A stretch of 64,000 nt of DNA from the NCBI RefSeq assembly GCF_040500525.1, contig NZ_CP159405.1:505001-569000 (forward strand), read 5' to 3'. Below the pieces are notes generated by a model. That model ran no database searches, was not told where the DNA came from, and saw only the letters and a list, made by a program, of their open reading frames with translations. This DNA comes from Azospirillum formosense. GTDB lineage: Bacteria > Pseudomonadota > Alphaproteobacteria > Azospirillales > Azospirillaceae. Positions 17,647 through 26,932 of the stretch are shown here, one piece after another (the first letter of the stretch is position 1; each line of letters starts with the position of its first letter). The position numbers were made by a program, and so were the translations under genes.

Positions 17647-18324
17647 ATGGACCGGGGAAACGCCAAGGAATTGACGGACAGGACAACAGACAAGGACACA
17701 TCCACGGTCGGACCGCGCGGCCGGGCGCGCCGGCAGGCCCTGCTCGACGCGGCGGCGGCGCTGTTCGTCGAGAAGGGCTTCGAGAAGACCACGCTGACCG
17801 ACATCATCGGCCGGGCCGGCGGCTCGCGCGCCACCCTCTACGAGCATTTCGGCGACAAGGAGGGGCTGTTCCGCGCGATGATGGAAGAGAACAGCGCCCG
17901 CATCCAGGAAGGACTCGCCGCCATCCAGGCTGACGAGCGGGCCGCGCCCGAGGACGGGCTGACCCGCTTCGCCCTGCACATCGTCGCGGCGCTGTTCGAC
18001 GACCGCACCATGGCCATCGTCCGCGTGCTGGTGTCGGAAGGCGGACGAATCCCCGACATCGCCGAAGCCTTCTTCCGCATCGGCCCGGAAACCGCCCAGC
18101 GGCGGCTGGCCGACTATCTGGCGCGGCAGACCGCCGCCGGCGCCCTGTCCGTCGCGGAGCCGGAGGCCGCCGCCCGCGGCTTCATCGGCATGATCACCGG
18201 CAACATCCTGCTGCGCCGCCTGATCCTGCCGGAACAATCCTTCTCCAGGGAGGAGACGGAGCGCTACGTCGGACGGGCCGTCGCTCTCTTCCTGACGGGC
18301 GCCCGCCCCATGGCGAAGCACTGA
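17647..18324 (+). CDS. TetR family regulator, tandem paralog
   Basis: A 225-residue TetR/AcrR regulator very similar to the preceding gene: both share ALLDAAAALFVEKGF, GGSR(T/A)TLYEHFGDKEGLF and a closely matching ligand domain (RVLVSEGGRIPDIAEAFFRIGPE). A tandem duplication followed by divergence is the simplest explanation. ATG 17647 is preceded by AAGGAAAA; the open frame further upstream is only the repeat R2 and is not coding. Its target is unclear: the operators upstream of the first TetR gene or the palindrome at 18387 are candidates. Confidence 0.85.
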   Translation: MDRGNAKELTDRTTDKDTSTVGPRGRARRQALLDAAAALFVEKGFEKTTLTDIIGRAGGSRATLYEHFGDKEGLFRAMMEENSARIQEGLAAIQADERAAPEDGLTRFALHIVAALFDDRTMAIVRVLVSEGGRIPDIAEAFFRIGPETAQRRLADYLARQTAAGALSVAEPEAAARGFIGMITGNILLRRLILPEQSFSREETERYVGRAVALFLTGARPMAKH

Positions 18325-18386
18325 CCTTGGGCTGAGGGCGGCACGGCCGGGCGAGGAAAGCGTTAGGACCGAAGGATAGGCGTTGC

Positions 18387-18404
18387 AACATACTTCGGTA
18401 TGTT
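18387..18404. promoter_or_regulatory. Perfect inverted repeat AACATAC-TTCG-GTATGTT
   Basis: A 7-base-pair stem with a TTCG loop, 62 bases after the second TetR gene and 58 before the hybrid kinase start. As DNA it resembles AcrR/TtgR-type operators (ACATAC...GTATGT), which would suit the upstream TetR paralog. As RNA it would be a stable UUCG hairpin, but there is no T-run for a terminator. Confidence 0.4.
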
Positions 18405-18461
18405 AGGGTTCACACGATCGCTTCCTTCATCCCATCGGCCCCTGGGCCGGGACGGTCGATC

Positions 18462-21230
18462 GTGTCCATGGTCCGCTGGCTTCTGCTGCTCGTCTTCACC
18501 CTGGCCCCGCTGATCGGGTTCGAGGTCTATTCCCACACCCGGCTGCGGGCGGAGCGGGAGGCCGAACTCGGTCAGGAGGCGTTGCGCCTGCTCGACCTGA
18601 TCGATGTCGAGCAGGGGCGGATCATCGACGACATCGAGCACATCCTTGCCACGCTGGTGGAGGCGAACATCGCCGGGCCGGGCTGCCAGGAGACGATGGA
18701 ACGCCTGGGGCAGCGCCTGCCCAGCTACCTGACGCTGGGCTTCGCCGACCGTTCCGGCACCGTCCGGTGCGCCACCGACCGACGGATCGTCGGGACCGGG
18801 GTCGCCAACCAGCCGGAGGTCCAGCAGGCCCTGTCAACCGGCCAGTTCGCGTTGGGGGACTACATCGTCGCGGAAGGGCTGGGGCGTCACGTCCTGCCCT
18901 TCGCCATGCCCTACGCGCGCGACAAAGCCCGTGTTTCCGGAGACGGTTCCGATCCCGTGGTCGCGACCGCCCTGCTCGACCTCGACTGGCTGCGGCAGTA
19001 TCAGGCCCACAAACCGCTGCCTCCGAACACGACGGTGCTGCTGGCCGACAACAACGGCACCATCATCGTCCGCGTGCCGGACATTCCGGGGCTGGTCGGC
19101 CAGCCGCTGCCGGAGCGGCTGAACCTCTTCCTGAGCGGCGACCGGACGGCGACGGCCCTGACCGAGGGGTTGGACGGGGTGCCCCGCATCGTGGCCTATT
19201 CTCCTCCCGGCGTGAACGGCAACGGGCTCGCCGTCGCGGTGGGCATCGATCACGCGGCCGCCTTGCGCGCCGTCGACGTGGTGGCGCTGCGCTCCTGGTT
19301 TCCCTTCCTGGTGATCCTGCTGCTCACCCTGACCGGCACCGCCTGGGGAATCGGGCGCCTCACCCGGCAGCGCGAGACGGAACGGGCCTTGCTCAAGGCC
19401 GTGCTGGAGCATCTGCGCGCCGGCGTGGTGGTGGCCGAGGCGCCCACCGGACGGGTGATCCTGCACAACGGCGCGGCGGAACGGCTGATCGGCCAGCCGC
19501 TGGGCCGGATCGAGCGCGTCGAGGACTACCCCCGCCCCTTCACCGGCGGCCCTGCGGAAGAGTCCGGGGAGCTGCCGCTGGTCCGCGCCCTGCGCGACGG
19601 CGCGGTGGTGCGGCAGGAGGAGCTGCGCCGCGACACCCCCGCCGGCCCGATCACCTGCTTGGCCGACGCCGAGCCGGTGCGCGATCCCGACGGCCGCATC
19701 ACCCTGGCCGTCGTCACGCTGACCGACCTCACCGAGCGCAAGGCCAACGAGGAAGCCCTGCGGCGGAGCGAGACCCGCTTCCGCGAACTGGTCGAGAACA
19801 CACCCGTGATGATGTGGATCAACCGGCCGGACGGCGGGCGGGAATACTACAACGCCGCTTGGCGCTCCTACACCGGGCGCAGCCTGGAGCAGGGGGAGCG
19901 CTGGTCCTACATCCACCCGGCCGACTACCCCCGGCTGCTCGACTGCCGCGAACGCGGCATCGCCGCCGGCGAGTCCTATGGATTCGACGTGCGCATGCAG
20001 CGTCACGACGGGATCTACCGCTGGCACGTCTGCCGGATCAACCCGATGCGCCAGAACGGCCAGATCATCGCCTGGGTCGGCACCGCCGTGGACGTGCACG
20101 ACAGCCGCATGGCCCGCGAGGCGGCGGAGCAGGCCGACCGCTCCAAGAGCCGCTTCCTGGCCGCCGCCAGCCACGATCTGCGCCAGCCCATGCAGTCCAT
20201 GTTCTTCTTCGCCGAGGCGCTGCACAGCCACGTCCATTCCCCGCGCGGGCGCGACGCCCTGGCGATGCTGGAGCGCGGGATGGAGACGCTGAAGGGCCTG
20301 CTCGACAGCCTGCTCGACGTCTCGCAGCTCGACGCCGGGGTGATCGAGCCGCGGATCGAGGACATCGCGGTCAAGCCGCTGCTCGACGACATCGGCTCCT
20401 CCTACGCCCCGGTCGCCGCCGCCAAGGGGCTGGACCTCCAGGTGGTGAACCACCACGACCTGACCGTGCGCAGCGACCGCAACCTTCTGGGGCGCATGGT
20501 CCGCAATCTGGTGGAGAACGCGATCCGCTACACCGAGCGCGGGGTGATCCGCCTGGAGTGCCATCCCCTGGACGGTCACGCCGGCATCCAGGTCCGCGAC
20601 ACCGGCATCGGCATCTCCGGCGAGCAGATGTCCTGGATCTTCGAGGAGTTCTATCAGGTCGGCAATCCCGAGCGGGACCGCAACCAGGGGCTCGGCCTCG
20701 GGCTCGCCATCGTGCAGAAGCTGTCGGCCCTGCTCGGCCACCCGGTGGAGGTGCGCTCCGAACTCGGCAAGGGGTCGGTGTTCCGCATCTCCGTGCCGCT
20801 CGGCGACGCCGCGGAAATCCCGGCCCCGGCTCCCCCACCCCGCGAAACGGAGCGCGGGCGGCTGGCCGTCCTGATCGACGACGACGCCATCGTCCTGATG
20901 GGGCTGCGCTCGATCTTCCAGGACTGGGGCTACGACACCATCGTCGCCTCCTCCACCGAGGAAGCGCTGGACCGGCTGCGGGCGGCGGGCCGGCGGCCCG
21001 ACGTGATGGTCGCCGACTACCGGCTGCGGGAGCACAAGGTGGGCACCGAAGCCATCCTGAAGATCCGCGAACTGGCCGGAGCGCCGGTTCCGGCCGTCCT
21101 GCTGACCGGCGATTCCGGCCCCGACGTGATGCAGGAGGCCGAACGGCACGGGATCGGCGTGATGTTCAAGCCGGTCACCGCCCGCCTGCTCCAGGAGGCC
21201 CTGACCCGCCAGACCGGCACCGCCGCGTGA
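18462..21230 (+). CDS. Hybrid sensor histidine kinase with periplasmic Cache domain, PAS and receiver
   Basis: A 922-residue membrane kinase. Order: transmembrane helix 4-21; periplasmic double-Cache-like sensor about 30-270; second helix about 278-298; PAS about 310-425; PAS about 435-550 (RFRELVENTPVMMWINRPDG); HisKA with His571 in AAASHDLRQPMQSM; HATPase with N-box NLVENAIRYT, G1 DTGIGI and G2 GLGLGLAI; and a C-terminal receiver about 801-918 with phosphoacceptor Asp852. The ASHDLRQP H-box is the NahK/BaeS-like hybrid type. Start is GTG 18462 or ATG 18468. No response-regulator gene is adjacent, so partners lie elsewhere. Confidence 0.92.
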   Translation: MSMVRWLLLLVFTLAPLIGFEVYSHTRLRAEREAELGQEALRLLDLIDVEQGRIIDDIEHILATLVEANIAGPGCQETMERLGQRLPSYLTLGFADRSGTVRCATDRRIVGTGVANQPEVQQALSTGQFALGDYIVAEGLGRHVLPFAMPYARDKARVSGDGSDPVVATALLDLDWLRQYQAHKPLPPNTTVLLADNNGTIIVRVPDIPGLVGQPLPERLNLFLSGDRTATALTEGLDGVPRIVAYSPPGVNGNGLAVAVGIDHAAALRAVDVVALRSWFPFLVILLLTLTGTAWGIGRLTRQRETERALLKAVLEHLRAGVVVAEAPTGRVILHNGAAERLIGQPLGRIERVEDYPRPFTGGPAEESGELPLVRALRDGAVVRQEELRRDTPAGPITCLADAEPVRDPDGRITLAVVTLTDLTERKANEEALRRSETRFRELVENTPVMMWINRPDGGREYYNAAWRSYTGRSLEQGERWSYIHPADYPRLLDCRERGIAAGESYGFDVRMQRHDGIYRWHVCRINPMRQNGQIIAWVGTAVDVHDSRMAREAAEQADRSKSRFLAAASHDLRQPMQSMFFFAEALHSHVHSPRGRDALAMLERGMETLKGLLDSLLDVSQLDAGVIEPRIEDIAVKPLLDDIGSSYAPVAAAKGLDLQVVNHHDLTVRSDRNLLGRMVRNLVENAIRYTERGVIRLECHPLDGHAGIQVRDTGIGISGEQMSWIFEEFYQVGNPERDRNQGLGLGLAIVQKLSALLGHPVEVRSELGKGSVFRISVPLGDAAEIPAPAPPPRETERGRLAVLIDDDAIVLMGLRSIFQDWGYDTIVASSTEEALDRLRAAGRRPDVMVADYRLREHKVGTEAILKIRELAGAPVPAVLLTGDSGPDVMQEAERHGIGVMFKPVTARLLQEALTRQTGTAA

Positions 21231-21298
21231 GGACGCGACCCGGTTGACCATTTGGACGCGGCAACCGGGGAGGGTGCTGCGTGTTGGATGACAACAAA

Positions 21299-21440
21299 TT
21301 TTACACGGATTTCGCAGATTTAGGCACGGATTACACAGATATTTTAATATTGGCTTGCTCAGGAATCACTGTTCGAGGAGCCAATACTGAGTAAGCATTA
21401 AAGAAAATCCGTGTCATCCGCGTCTAAATCCGTGAAGACC
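21299..21440. repeat. AT-rich 140-bp imperfect inverted repeat between convergent kinase genes
   Basis: The left arm begins ACACGGATTTCGCAGATT; the right arm ends ATCCGCGTCTAAATCCGTG, its near-complement over about 55 bases. The inner tip is the perfect repeat TATTGGCT (21348-21355) / AGCCAATA (21379-21386). The left arm is itself built from about 11-base units (CACGGATTTCG, CAGATTTAGG, CACGGATTACA). Its GC content is far below the flanks. It could be a small non-autonomous element or a bidirectional terminator. Confidence 0.7.
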
Positions 21441-21478
21441 CTGTCGCCCCCGGGAATCCCGGACGTCTGCGGGACGCG

Positions 21479-24028
21479 CTATAACCCCCGCACCGTCCGG
21501 AGTCCCCGCCGCACCTGCTCCGAATCGTAGGGCTTGCGCAGGACCAGCACGTCGCGGAATTCCTCCGGGAAGATCGCGGACTCGCCGTAGCCGGTGGCGA
21601 ACAGGAAGGGGATGCCCAACTCGCGCAGCCGCTCCGCCACCGGGAAGGAGGTCTCGGTCCCGAGATTGACGTCGAGAAGCGCCATGTCCGGCGGGTCTTC
21701 GGCGATGGCGACCAGCGCCTGACGGACGCTCGCCACCGTCTCCACCTGCTTGGCGCCCAGCTTCAGCAGCATGTCCTCCGCGCTCATCGCGATGACCATG
21801 TTGTCTTCCAGAAGCAGCACCGTCCCGCCCAGCGGCACGTCCGCCGCCGCGCAGGGCGTCACCGCCGTCTCGATCACCGCCGCCGGGCGTTCCGGCGCGA
21901 GGCTGGCATGGATGGCGGGAATGGTGAAGCGCGCCTTCAGCCCGGCCAGCGCGTAGGTCACCGTCGCCTCGCCCTTCAGCTCGTGCGGAACCGAGCGCTC
22001 GATGATGGTGGTGCCGAAGCCCTGACGCGTTGGCGCCTGCACCGGCGGGCCGCCGCTTTCCTCCCAGCAGAGTTCCAGGGCGTCCCGGTCGTCGAAGCTC
22101 CAGCGGACCTTCACCCGGCCGCCGCTGTCGGCGAAGGCGCCGTACTTGGCGGCGTTGGTCACCAGCTCGTGCATGATCAGCGCCATCACCGACAGGGCCG
22201 GCGGCGACAGCAGCACCTCCGGCCCCGACAGGACCACCCGGTCCGCCCGGCTGCCCAGATAGGCGTCGACCTCCGCCGCGATCAGCGGGCGCAGGGGCGA
22301 GGGTTTCCAGTTCTCCGCCGTCAGCTGGTCGTGCGCCCGCGCCAGCGCCTGGATGCGCCCGCCGACGATCTCCGCGAACTCCTCCACACGGGTGACGCCG
22401 GCCCGGCTCTGGGCCAGCAGCGCGCGGACGAGGCTGAGGATGTTGCGCACCCGGTGGTTCAGCTCGGCGATCAGCAGTTCCTGCCGCTCGCGGGCTGTCC
22501 GGCGCTCCTCCTCCGCCTGATCGGCCAGCCGCAGCACCACCTCCATCAGGGTGATCCGCAGGGAGTCGGCGATGCGCAGGTCGGCCTCCGTCCAGGGTTC
22601 CGACTGGCCGAGGACCGTCTGCTTCCACGCCTCGAAGCTCTTGCGCGGGGTCAGCCGCTGCCCGTTGGGACCGGGCTCCACGGGTTTCTCCGGATTGCCG
22701 GCCCAGGTGACGGTGCGGACCGACTCCCGGCGGAAGAAGATGATGTAGTCGCGCGGCTTGCGCGAGACCGGAATGGCCAGCATGCCGGCGGCGCGCTCGG
22801 CGAAATCCAGCGCCGGCTGGTGGACCTGCCCGATTTCGCTGGTGGCGAAGACGCGGCTGGCATGGGCGCGGTTGAGCATGCGCACCAGCCCGAGCAACTC
22901 CTCCGGCGTCGGGGTGCTGCCGTCCAGAAGGATCTGGCCGCCCAGCACGATGGCGAAGCCGTCGCTGCGGATGTAGTGGCCGACCTCGCCGCGCAGCCGC
23001 TCCATGTTCTCCATGGAGGAGGCCCCGTCGGCCATCACCGCCATGATGCGCGTGTGGAGCAGGCGCGCCTTGGCCTCGTAGGCATCCTCCCGGTCGCGTT
23101 CCACGCTTTCCAGAAGGAAGGAGAACATCTGGCCGTACAGCTCCGCCGCCGTGCGCCGCTCCAGCGACAGCCGCCGCGGCACCATGTTGTGGCAGGCGAA
23201 CAGGCCCCACAGCTTGCCGCGGCGCAGGATCGACACCGACAGCGAGGCCGCGACGCCCATGTTGCGCAGATACTCGCAGTGAATGGGCGACACGCTGCGC
23301 AGGACGCTCATCGACAGGTCGAGCGGTTCGCCCTCCGGTCCGACCGGCGGCAGGATGGCGGCGGACGGGGCGTCCACGTCGTCGATGCAGCGCAGCCAGT
23401 TCCGCTCGTACAGCGCGCGGGCCTGTTTCGGGATGTCCGACGCCGGATAGCGCAGCCCCAGATAGGAGGGCATGCCGCGCACCGCGGACTCCGCGACCAC
23501 CTCCCCCGCCCCGTCGCGGTCGAAACGGTAGATCATCACCCGGTCGAAACCGGTCAGCGACCGCAGCTGCCGTGCCGCCTCGCGGCAGCAGGACTCGAAG
23601 TCGGGGGTGCGCTGAAGCCGTCCGATCATCGCGCGGACCATCGAGCCGACGTCCAGTTCGCTGTCCGGTTCGCTCGGCTCCGCCTCGACGATGATCGACT
23701 GGCCGGACAGATGGACCGCGATGTCCAGCGGCAGCGCGTTGGCCGCCAGCTTCACCCGGAAGGCGCGCTCCACCGACCCGTTGATCAGGGAGAGCTGAAG
23801 CCGCCCGCGGATGGCGTGCAGCGCCTCCTCGTCCATCACCTCGGTCAGGGGAAGCCCCAGCAGCGCCTCGGGCTCCACCCCCAGCCACGCCCCGATGTTG
23901 GACGAGGCGTGCTTGACGATCCAGTCGGTCGACAGCGCGATCAGGAATCCGCTCGGCTGGATGGACCCGACGAGATGGATCGGCTCCCGGTCGCAATTGC
24001 TCAAGTCTACGCCACCGGTCATTGCCAC
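21479..24028 (-). CDS. Bacteriophytochrome hybrid histidine kinase
   Basis: An 849-residue red/far-red photoreceptor. PAS (about 15-120) has the biliverdin-binding Cys12 in SNCDREPIHLVGSIQPSG; GAF (about 140-310) has the chromophore-pocket motif PASDIP at 195-200; PHY spans about 320-500. The kinase core is HWE/HisKA2-like with His525 in ELNHRVRNILSLVRALL, and a C-terminal receiver (about 735-845, TVLLLEDN and LLDVNLG) completes it. Start is GTG 24028 or ATG 24022, the latter better placed after CGGAGCG. No heme oxygenase gene for biliverdin supply is in this window. Confidence 0.95.
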   Translation of the reverse strand: MAMTGGVDLSNCDREPIHLVGSIQPSGFLIALSTDWIVKHASSNIGAWLGVEPEALLGLPLTEVMDEEALHAIRGRLQLSLINGSVERAFRVKLAANALPLDIAVHLSGQSIIVEAEPSEPDSELDVGSMVRAMIGRLQRTPDFESCCREAARQLRSLTGFDRVMIYRFDRDGAGEVVAESAVRGMPSYLGLRYPASDIPKQARALYERNWLRCIDDVDAPSAAILPPVGPEGEPLDLSMSVLRSVSPIHCEYLRNMGVAASLSVSILRRGKLWGLFACHNMVPRRLSLERRTAAELYGQMFSFLLESVERDREDAYEAKARLLHTRIMAVMADGASSMENMERLRGEVGHYIRSDGFAIVLGGQILLDGSTPTPEELLGLVRMLNRAHASRVFATSEIGQVHQPALDFAERAAGMLAIPVSRKPRDYIIFFRRESVRTVTWAGNPEKPVEPGPNGQRLTPRKSFEAWKQTVLGQSEPWTEADLRIADSLRITLMEVVLRLADQAEEERRTARERQELLIAELNHRVRNILSLVRALLAQSRAGVTRVEEFAEIVGGRIQALARAHDQLTAENWKPSPLRPLIAAEVDAYLGSRADRVVLSGPEVLLSPPALSVMALIMHELVTNAAKYGAFADSGGRVKVRWSFDDRDALELCWEESGGPPVQAPTRQGFGTTIIERSVPHELKGEATVTYALAGLKARFTIPAIHASLAPERPAAVIETAVTPCAAADVPLGGTVLLLEDNMVIAMSAEDMLLKLGAKQVETVASVRQALVAIAEDPPDMALLDVNLGTETSFPVAERLRELGIPFLFATGYGESAIFPEEFRDVLVLRKPYDSEQVRRGLRTVRGL

Positions 24029-24534
24029 AGCGCTCCGGTCATTCGGCCACCATCGTCATTGTTCCGGCTTTCCTCGAATCAGTTCCGTGCATCCGGAAGG
24101 GTCGATGATTTGCCGATCCCTTGGCTTACTCCATGCCAACACACCGAAGCGGTCTCAAAGCACGTCGTGTCTCCAAAATAATCCAAAAACGAAAGGGGAC
24201 CAATGCCGTCCCTCTCGGCGAAAAGCCTTAGGCCGCCCGCCGTTCCGCCAGCCCCTCCACCCGATGGTCCTCTGCGGCATTTTGGCCGAAGGGCCGGCCC
24301 GCCCCGCGAAACGGGCTTGCCTTTCAATCTGATATACTAGTATTTTATTTTGCGAAGGACAGACGCGCGGCCCGGCCGGCCCAAGCCCGCCCGTGCCGCG
24401 AGCGCATCCCCCAGGACCGCACCGACCGCCACGCGCCGCTCCCCTCACGCCGGCTCTGGCGCGACGGTCTTACCGATGACCGCCCGCGCGCCGCGCCCGC
24501 CGTTCCCGCCCTCTTTTGCGGAGCCCGTTTCGAT
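24029..24534. promoter_or_regulatory. Divergent phytochrome-pyk intergenic region
   Basis: This 506-base gap contains the pyk promoter/operator at 24317-24346. On the minus strand at 24138-24124, TGGCATG-N4-AAGC has the GG/GC spacing of a sigma-54 promoter but a poor -12 box, so it is only a weak candidate for the phytochrome gene. I see no convincing gene in the remainder. Confidence 0.35.
24317..24346 (+). promoter_or_regulatory. pyk promoter with palindromic operator (site 4)
   Basis: TTGCCT (24317-24322), an 18-base spacer and TATTTT (24341-24346), with CTGATATACTAGTAT inside; the perfect palindrome ATACTAGTAT is 24334-24343. The same layout (TTGCCY, 17-18 bases, AT-rich -10, palindrome overlapping) occurs at 29834 and, on the minus strand, at 12008. 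A protein bound here would block RNA polymerase. Confidence 0.6.
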
Positions 24535-26058
24535 ATGACCACCACCCCCCCGATCCGCCGCTTCCGGCAGACGAAGATCGTCGCCACGCTGGGCCCGTCC
24601 TCCTCCTCGCCGGAGATGATCCGCGCGCTGTTCGAGGCCGGCGTGGACGTCTTCCGCCTGAACTTCAGCCACGGTTCCCACGACGACCACGGCGCCCGCG
24701 TGCGCGCCATCCGCGCCCTGGAGCGTGAGCTGGACCGGCCCATCGCCATCATGGCCGACCTCCAGGGACCGAAGCTGCGGCTCGGCCGCTTCGCGGACGG
24801 CGCGGTGGAGCTGACGGTGGGCCAGCCCTTCCGCCTCGACCTCTCCACCGAGCCGGGCGGCGCGACCCGCGTCGGCATGCCCCATCCGGAAATCTTCGCC
24901 GCCCTGCGCCCCGGCACCGACCTGCTGCTCGACGACGGCAAGGTGCGGCTGCGCATCGTCGCGTGCAGCCCCGACCACGCCGACACCGTCGTCGTGGCCG
25001 GCACCAGGCTGTCCGACCGCAAGGGCGTGAACGTGCCCGACGTGCTGCTGCCGCTGTCGCCGCTGACCGCCAAGGACCGCGCCGACCTCGTCTTCGCGCT
25101 GGAGCAGGAGGTGGATTGGGTGGCGCTGTCCTTCGTGCAGCGTCCCGAGGACGTGGCGGAGGCGCGCAAGCTGATCGCCGGGCGCGCCGCCCTGCTGTCC
25201 AAGCTGGAGAAGCCGCAGGCCATCCAGCATCTGGAGCGCATCGTCGAGCTGTCGGACGGCGTCATGGTCGCCCGCGGCGACCTCGGCGTGGAGATGCCGC
25301 CGGAGGACGTGCCGAGCATCCAGAAGCGGATCATCCGCGAGGCGCGCAAGGCCGGCAAGCCGGTGATCGTCGCCACCCAGATGCTCGAGTCGATGATCGG
25401 CGCTCCCGCCCCGACCCGCGCCGAGGCGTCGGACGTCGCCACCGCCGTCTTCGACGGCGCCGACGCGGTGATGCTGTCGGCGGAGACCGCGTCGGGCGCC
25501 TACCCCATCGAGGCGGTGTCGATGATGGACCGCATCGCCCGCCGGGTCGAGCACGACGACCTCTACCGCACGATGATGGACGCCCAGCACGCCGACCCGC
25601 AGGAGACGGCCGCCGACGCCATCACCGCGGCGGCGCGGCAGGTCGCCCACACCATCCACGCGGCGGCCATCGTCACCTACACCACCAGCGGCTCCACCAC
25701 CCTGCGCGCCGCCCGCGAGCGGCCGGAGGTGCCGATCCTCTGCCTGACCGCGACCGTCGCCGCCTCGCGCCGTCTGGTGCTGGCCTACGGCGTGCACAGC
25801 GTGCTGACCGAGGACATCCAGAACTTCTCCGACATGGTGCACAAGGCGACCCGCATCGCCTACGCCCATGGCTTGGCCGAGGACGGGCAGCGGCTGGTCA
25901 TCACCGCGGGCGTGCCCTTCGGCATGCCGGGCTCGACCAACATCCTGCGCATCGCCTGGGTGGAGCGTCCGGTGCTCGCGGCCGGCGGATACACGCAATA
26001 CGCGCAGGAGTCGCGGTCAGATCAATTGACCCCGGTCATGGCCGACGCCGGGGCGTGA
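24535..26058 (+). CDS. pyk: Pyruvate kinase
   Basis: A 507-residue pyruvate kinase: phosphoenolpyruvate + ADP to pyruvate + ATP. Motifs are RQTKIVATLGPSS at the N-terminus, FRLNFSHGS, MADLQGPKLRLG, VALSFVQRPED, the active-site SKLEKPQAIQHL, VMVARGDLGVE and the signature MLSAETASGAYP. Length includes a short extra C-terminal tail. It is followed after 66 bases by pflA and then focA on the same strand, so phosphoenolpyruvate-derived pyruvate and its cleavage may be co-expressed. Confidence 0.97.
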   Translation: MTTTPPIRRFRQTKIVATLGPSSSSPEMIRALFEAGVDVFRLNFSHGSHDDHGARVRAIRALERELDRPIAIMADLQGPKLRLGRFADGAVELTVGQPFRLDLSTEPGGATRVGMPHPEIFAALRPGTDLLLDDGKVRLRIVACSPDHADTVVVAGTRLSDRKGVNVPDVLLPLSPLTAKDRADLVFALEQEVDWVALSFVQRPEDVAEARKLIAGRAALLSKLEKPQAIQHLERIVELSDGVMVARGDLGVEMPPEDVPSIQKRIIREARKAGKPVIVATQMLESMIGAPAPTRAEASDVATAVFDGADAVMLSAETASGAYPIEAVSMMDRIARRVEHDDLYRTMMDAQHADPQETAADAITAAARQVAHTIHAAAIVTYTTSGSTTLRAARERPEVPILCLTATVAASRRLVLAYGVHSVLTEDIQNFSDMVHKATRIAYAHGLAEDGQRLVITAGVPFGMPGSTNILRIAWVERPVLAAGGYTQYAQESRSDQLTPVMADAGA

Positions 26059-26124
26059 CTTAGGATGGCACACAGCGCCGGTGCCGCATGAAGCGGACGC
26101 CGGCGCCCATTCACGAGGTGCCTC

Positions 26125-26904
26125 ATGCTCAGCCCGATTACCCCCCAACCCGCGAACGCCGCCGGGACGGGCGCATCGGTCCGCGGCTGGGTCCATTCGG
26201 TGGAGACGGGCGGCACGGTCGATGGGCCGGGTTTGCGCTACGTCCTGTTCCTGGCCGGATGCCCGCTGCGCTGCCAGTACTGCCACAACCCCGACACCCG
26301 CCACATGCATGACGGGTCGCCGGCCCAGTCCGCCGACGTGCTGGCCGACATCGCCACCTACGCCGATTTCCTGCACCGCGCCCATGGCGGCCTGACCATC
26401 AGCGGCGGCGAGCCGCTGGTCCAGCCGGAATTCTGCGCGGCCATCTACCGCGGCGCCAAGCAGCTCGGCCTGCACACCGCGCTGGACACCTCGGGCTTTC
26501 TCGGCAGCCACGCCGACGACCATCTGCTGGCCGACGTCGATCTGGTGCTGCTCGACATCAAGGCGTTCAAGGAAGCCACTTACCGCGCGGTGACCGGCGT
26601 GCCGCTGCGCCCGACCCTGGAATTCGCCGAGCGGCTGTCCGCGATGCGCAAGCCGATCTGGCTGCGCTACGTGCTGGTGCCCGGCCTGACCGACCATCTC
26701 GACGAGATCGAGGGTCTGGCGGAATTCGCCGCCGGCCTGGAGGTGGTGGAGCGGGTGGACGTCCTGCCCTTCCACAAGATGGGCGAGTTCAAGTGGAAGC
26801 AGCTCGGCCTGCCCTACGCGCTGGCCAACACCGACCCTCCCGCGCCGGAGCTGACCGAGCGGGTGCGCGGCATCTTCCGGACGCACGGCCTGACGGCCGT
26901 GTGA
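26125..26904 (+). CDS. pflA: Pyruvate formate-lyase activating enzyme (radical SAM)
   Basis: A 259-residue radical-SAM activase that installs the glycyl radical on PflB. The [4Fe-4S] cysteines are Cys46, Cys50 and Cys53 in GCPLRCQYCHNP (CX3CX2C). GGLTISGGEPLVQPEF carries the SAM-binding GGE, and LLDIKAF and VLPFHKMGEFKW are family segments. The ATG at 26125 has the weak site GAGGTG upstream. It sits between pyk and focA rather than beside pflB, which is 15 kb away on the other strand. Confidence 0.96.
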   Translation: MLSPITPQPANAAGTGASVRGWVHSVETGGTVDGPGLRYVLFLAGCPLRCQYCHNPDTRHMHDGSPAQSADVLADIATYADFLHRAHGGLTISGGEPLVQPEFCAAIYRGAKQLGLHTALDTSGFLGSHADDHLLADVDLVLLDIKAFKEATYRAVTGVPLRPTLEFAERLSAMRKPIWLRYVLVPGLTDHLDEIEGLAEFAAGLEVVERVDVLPFHKMGEFKWKQLGLPYALANTDPPAPELTERVRGIFRTHGLTAV

Positions 26905-26932
26905 GACGCCGCACGAGACGAGGAGCACCGTC

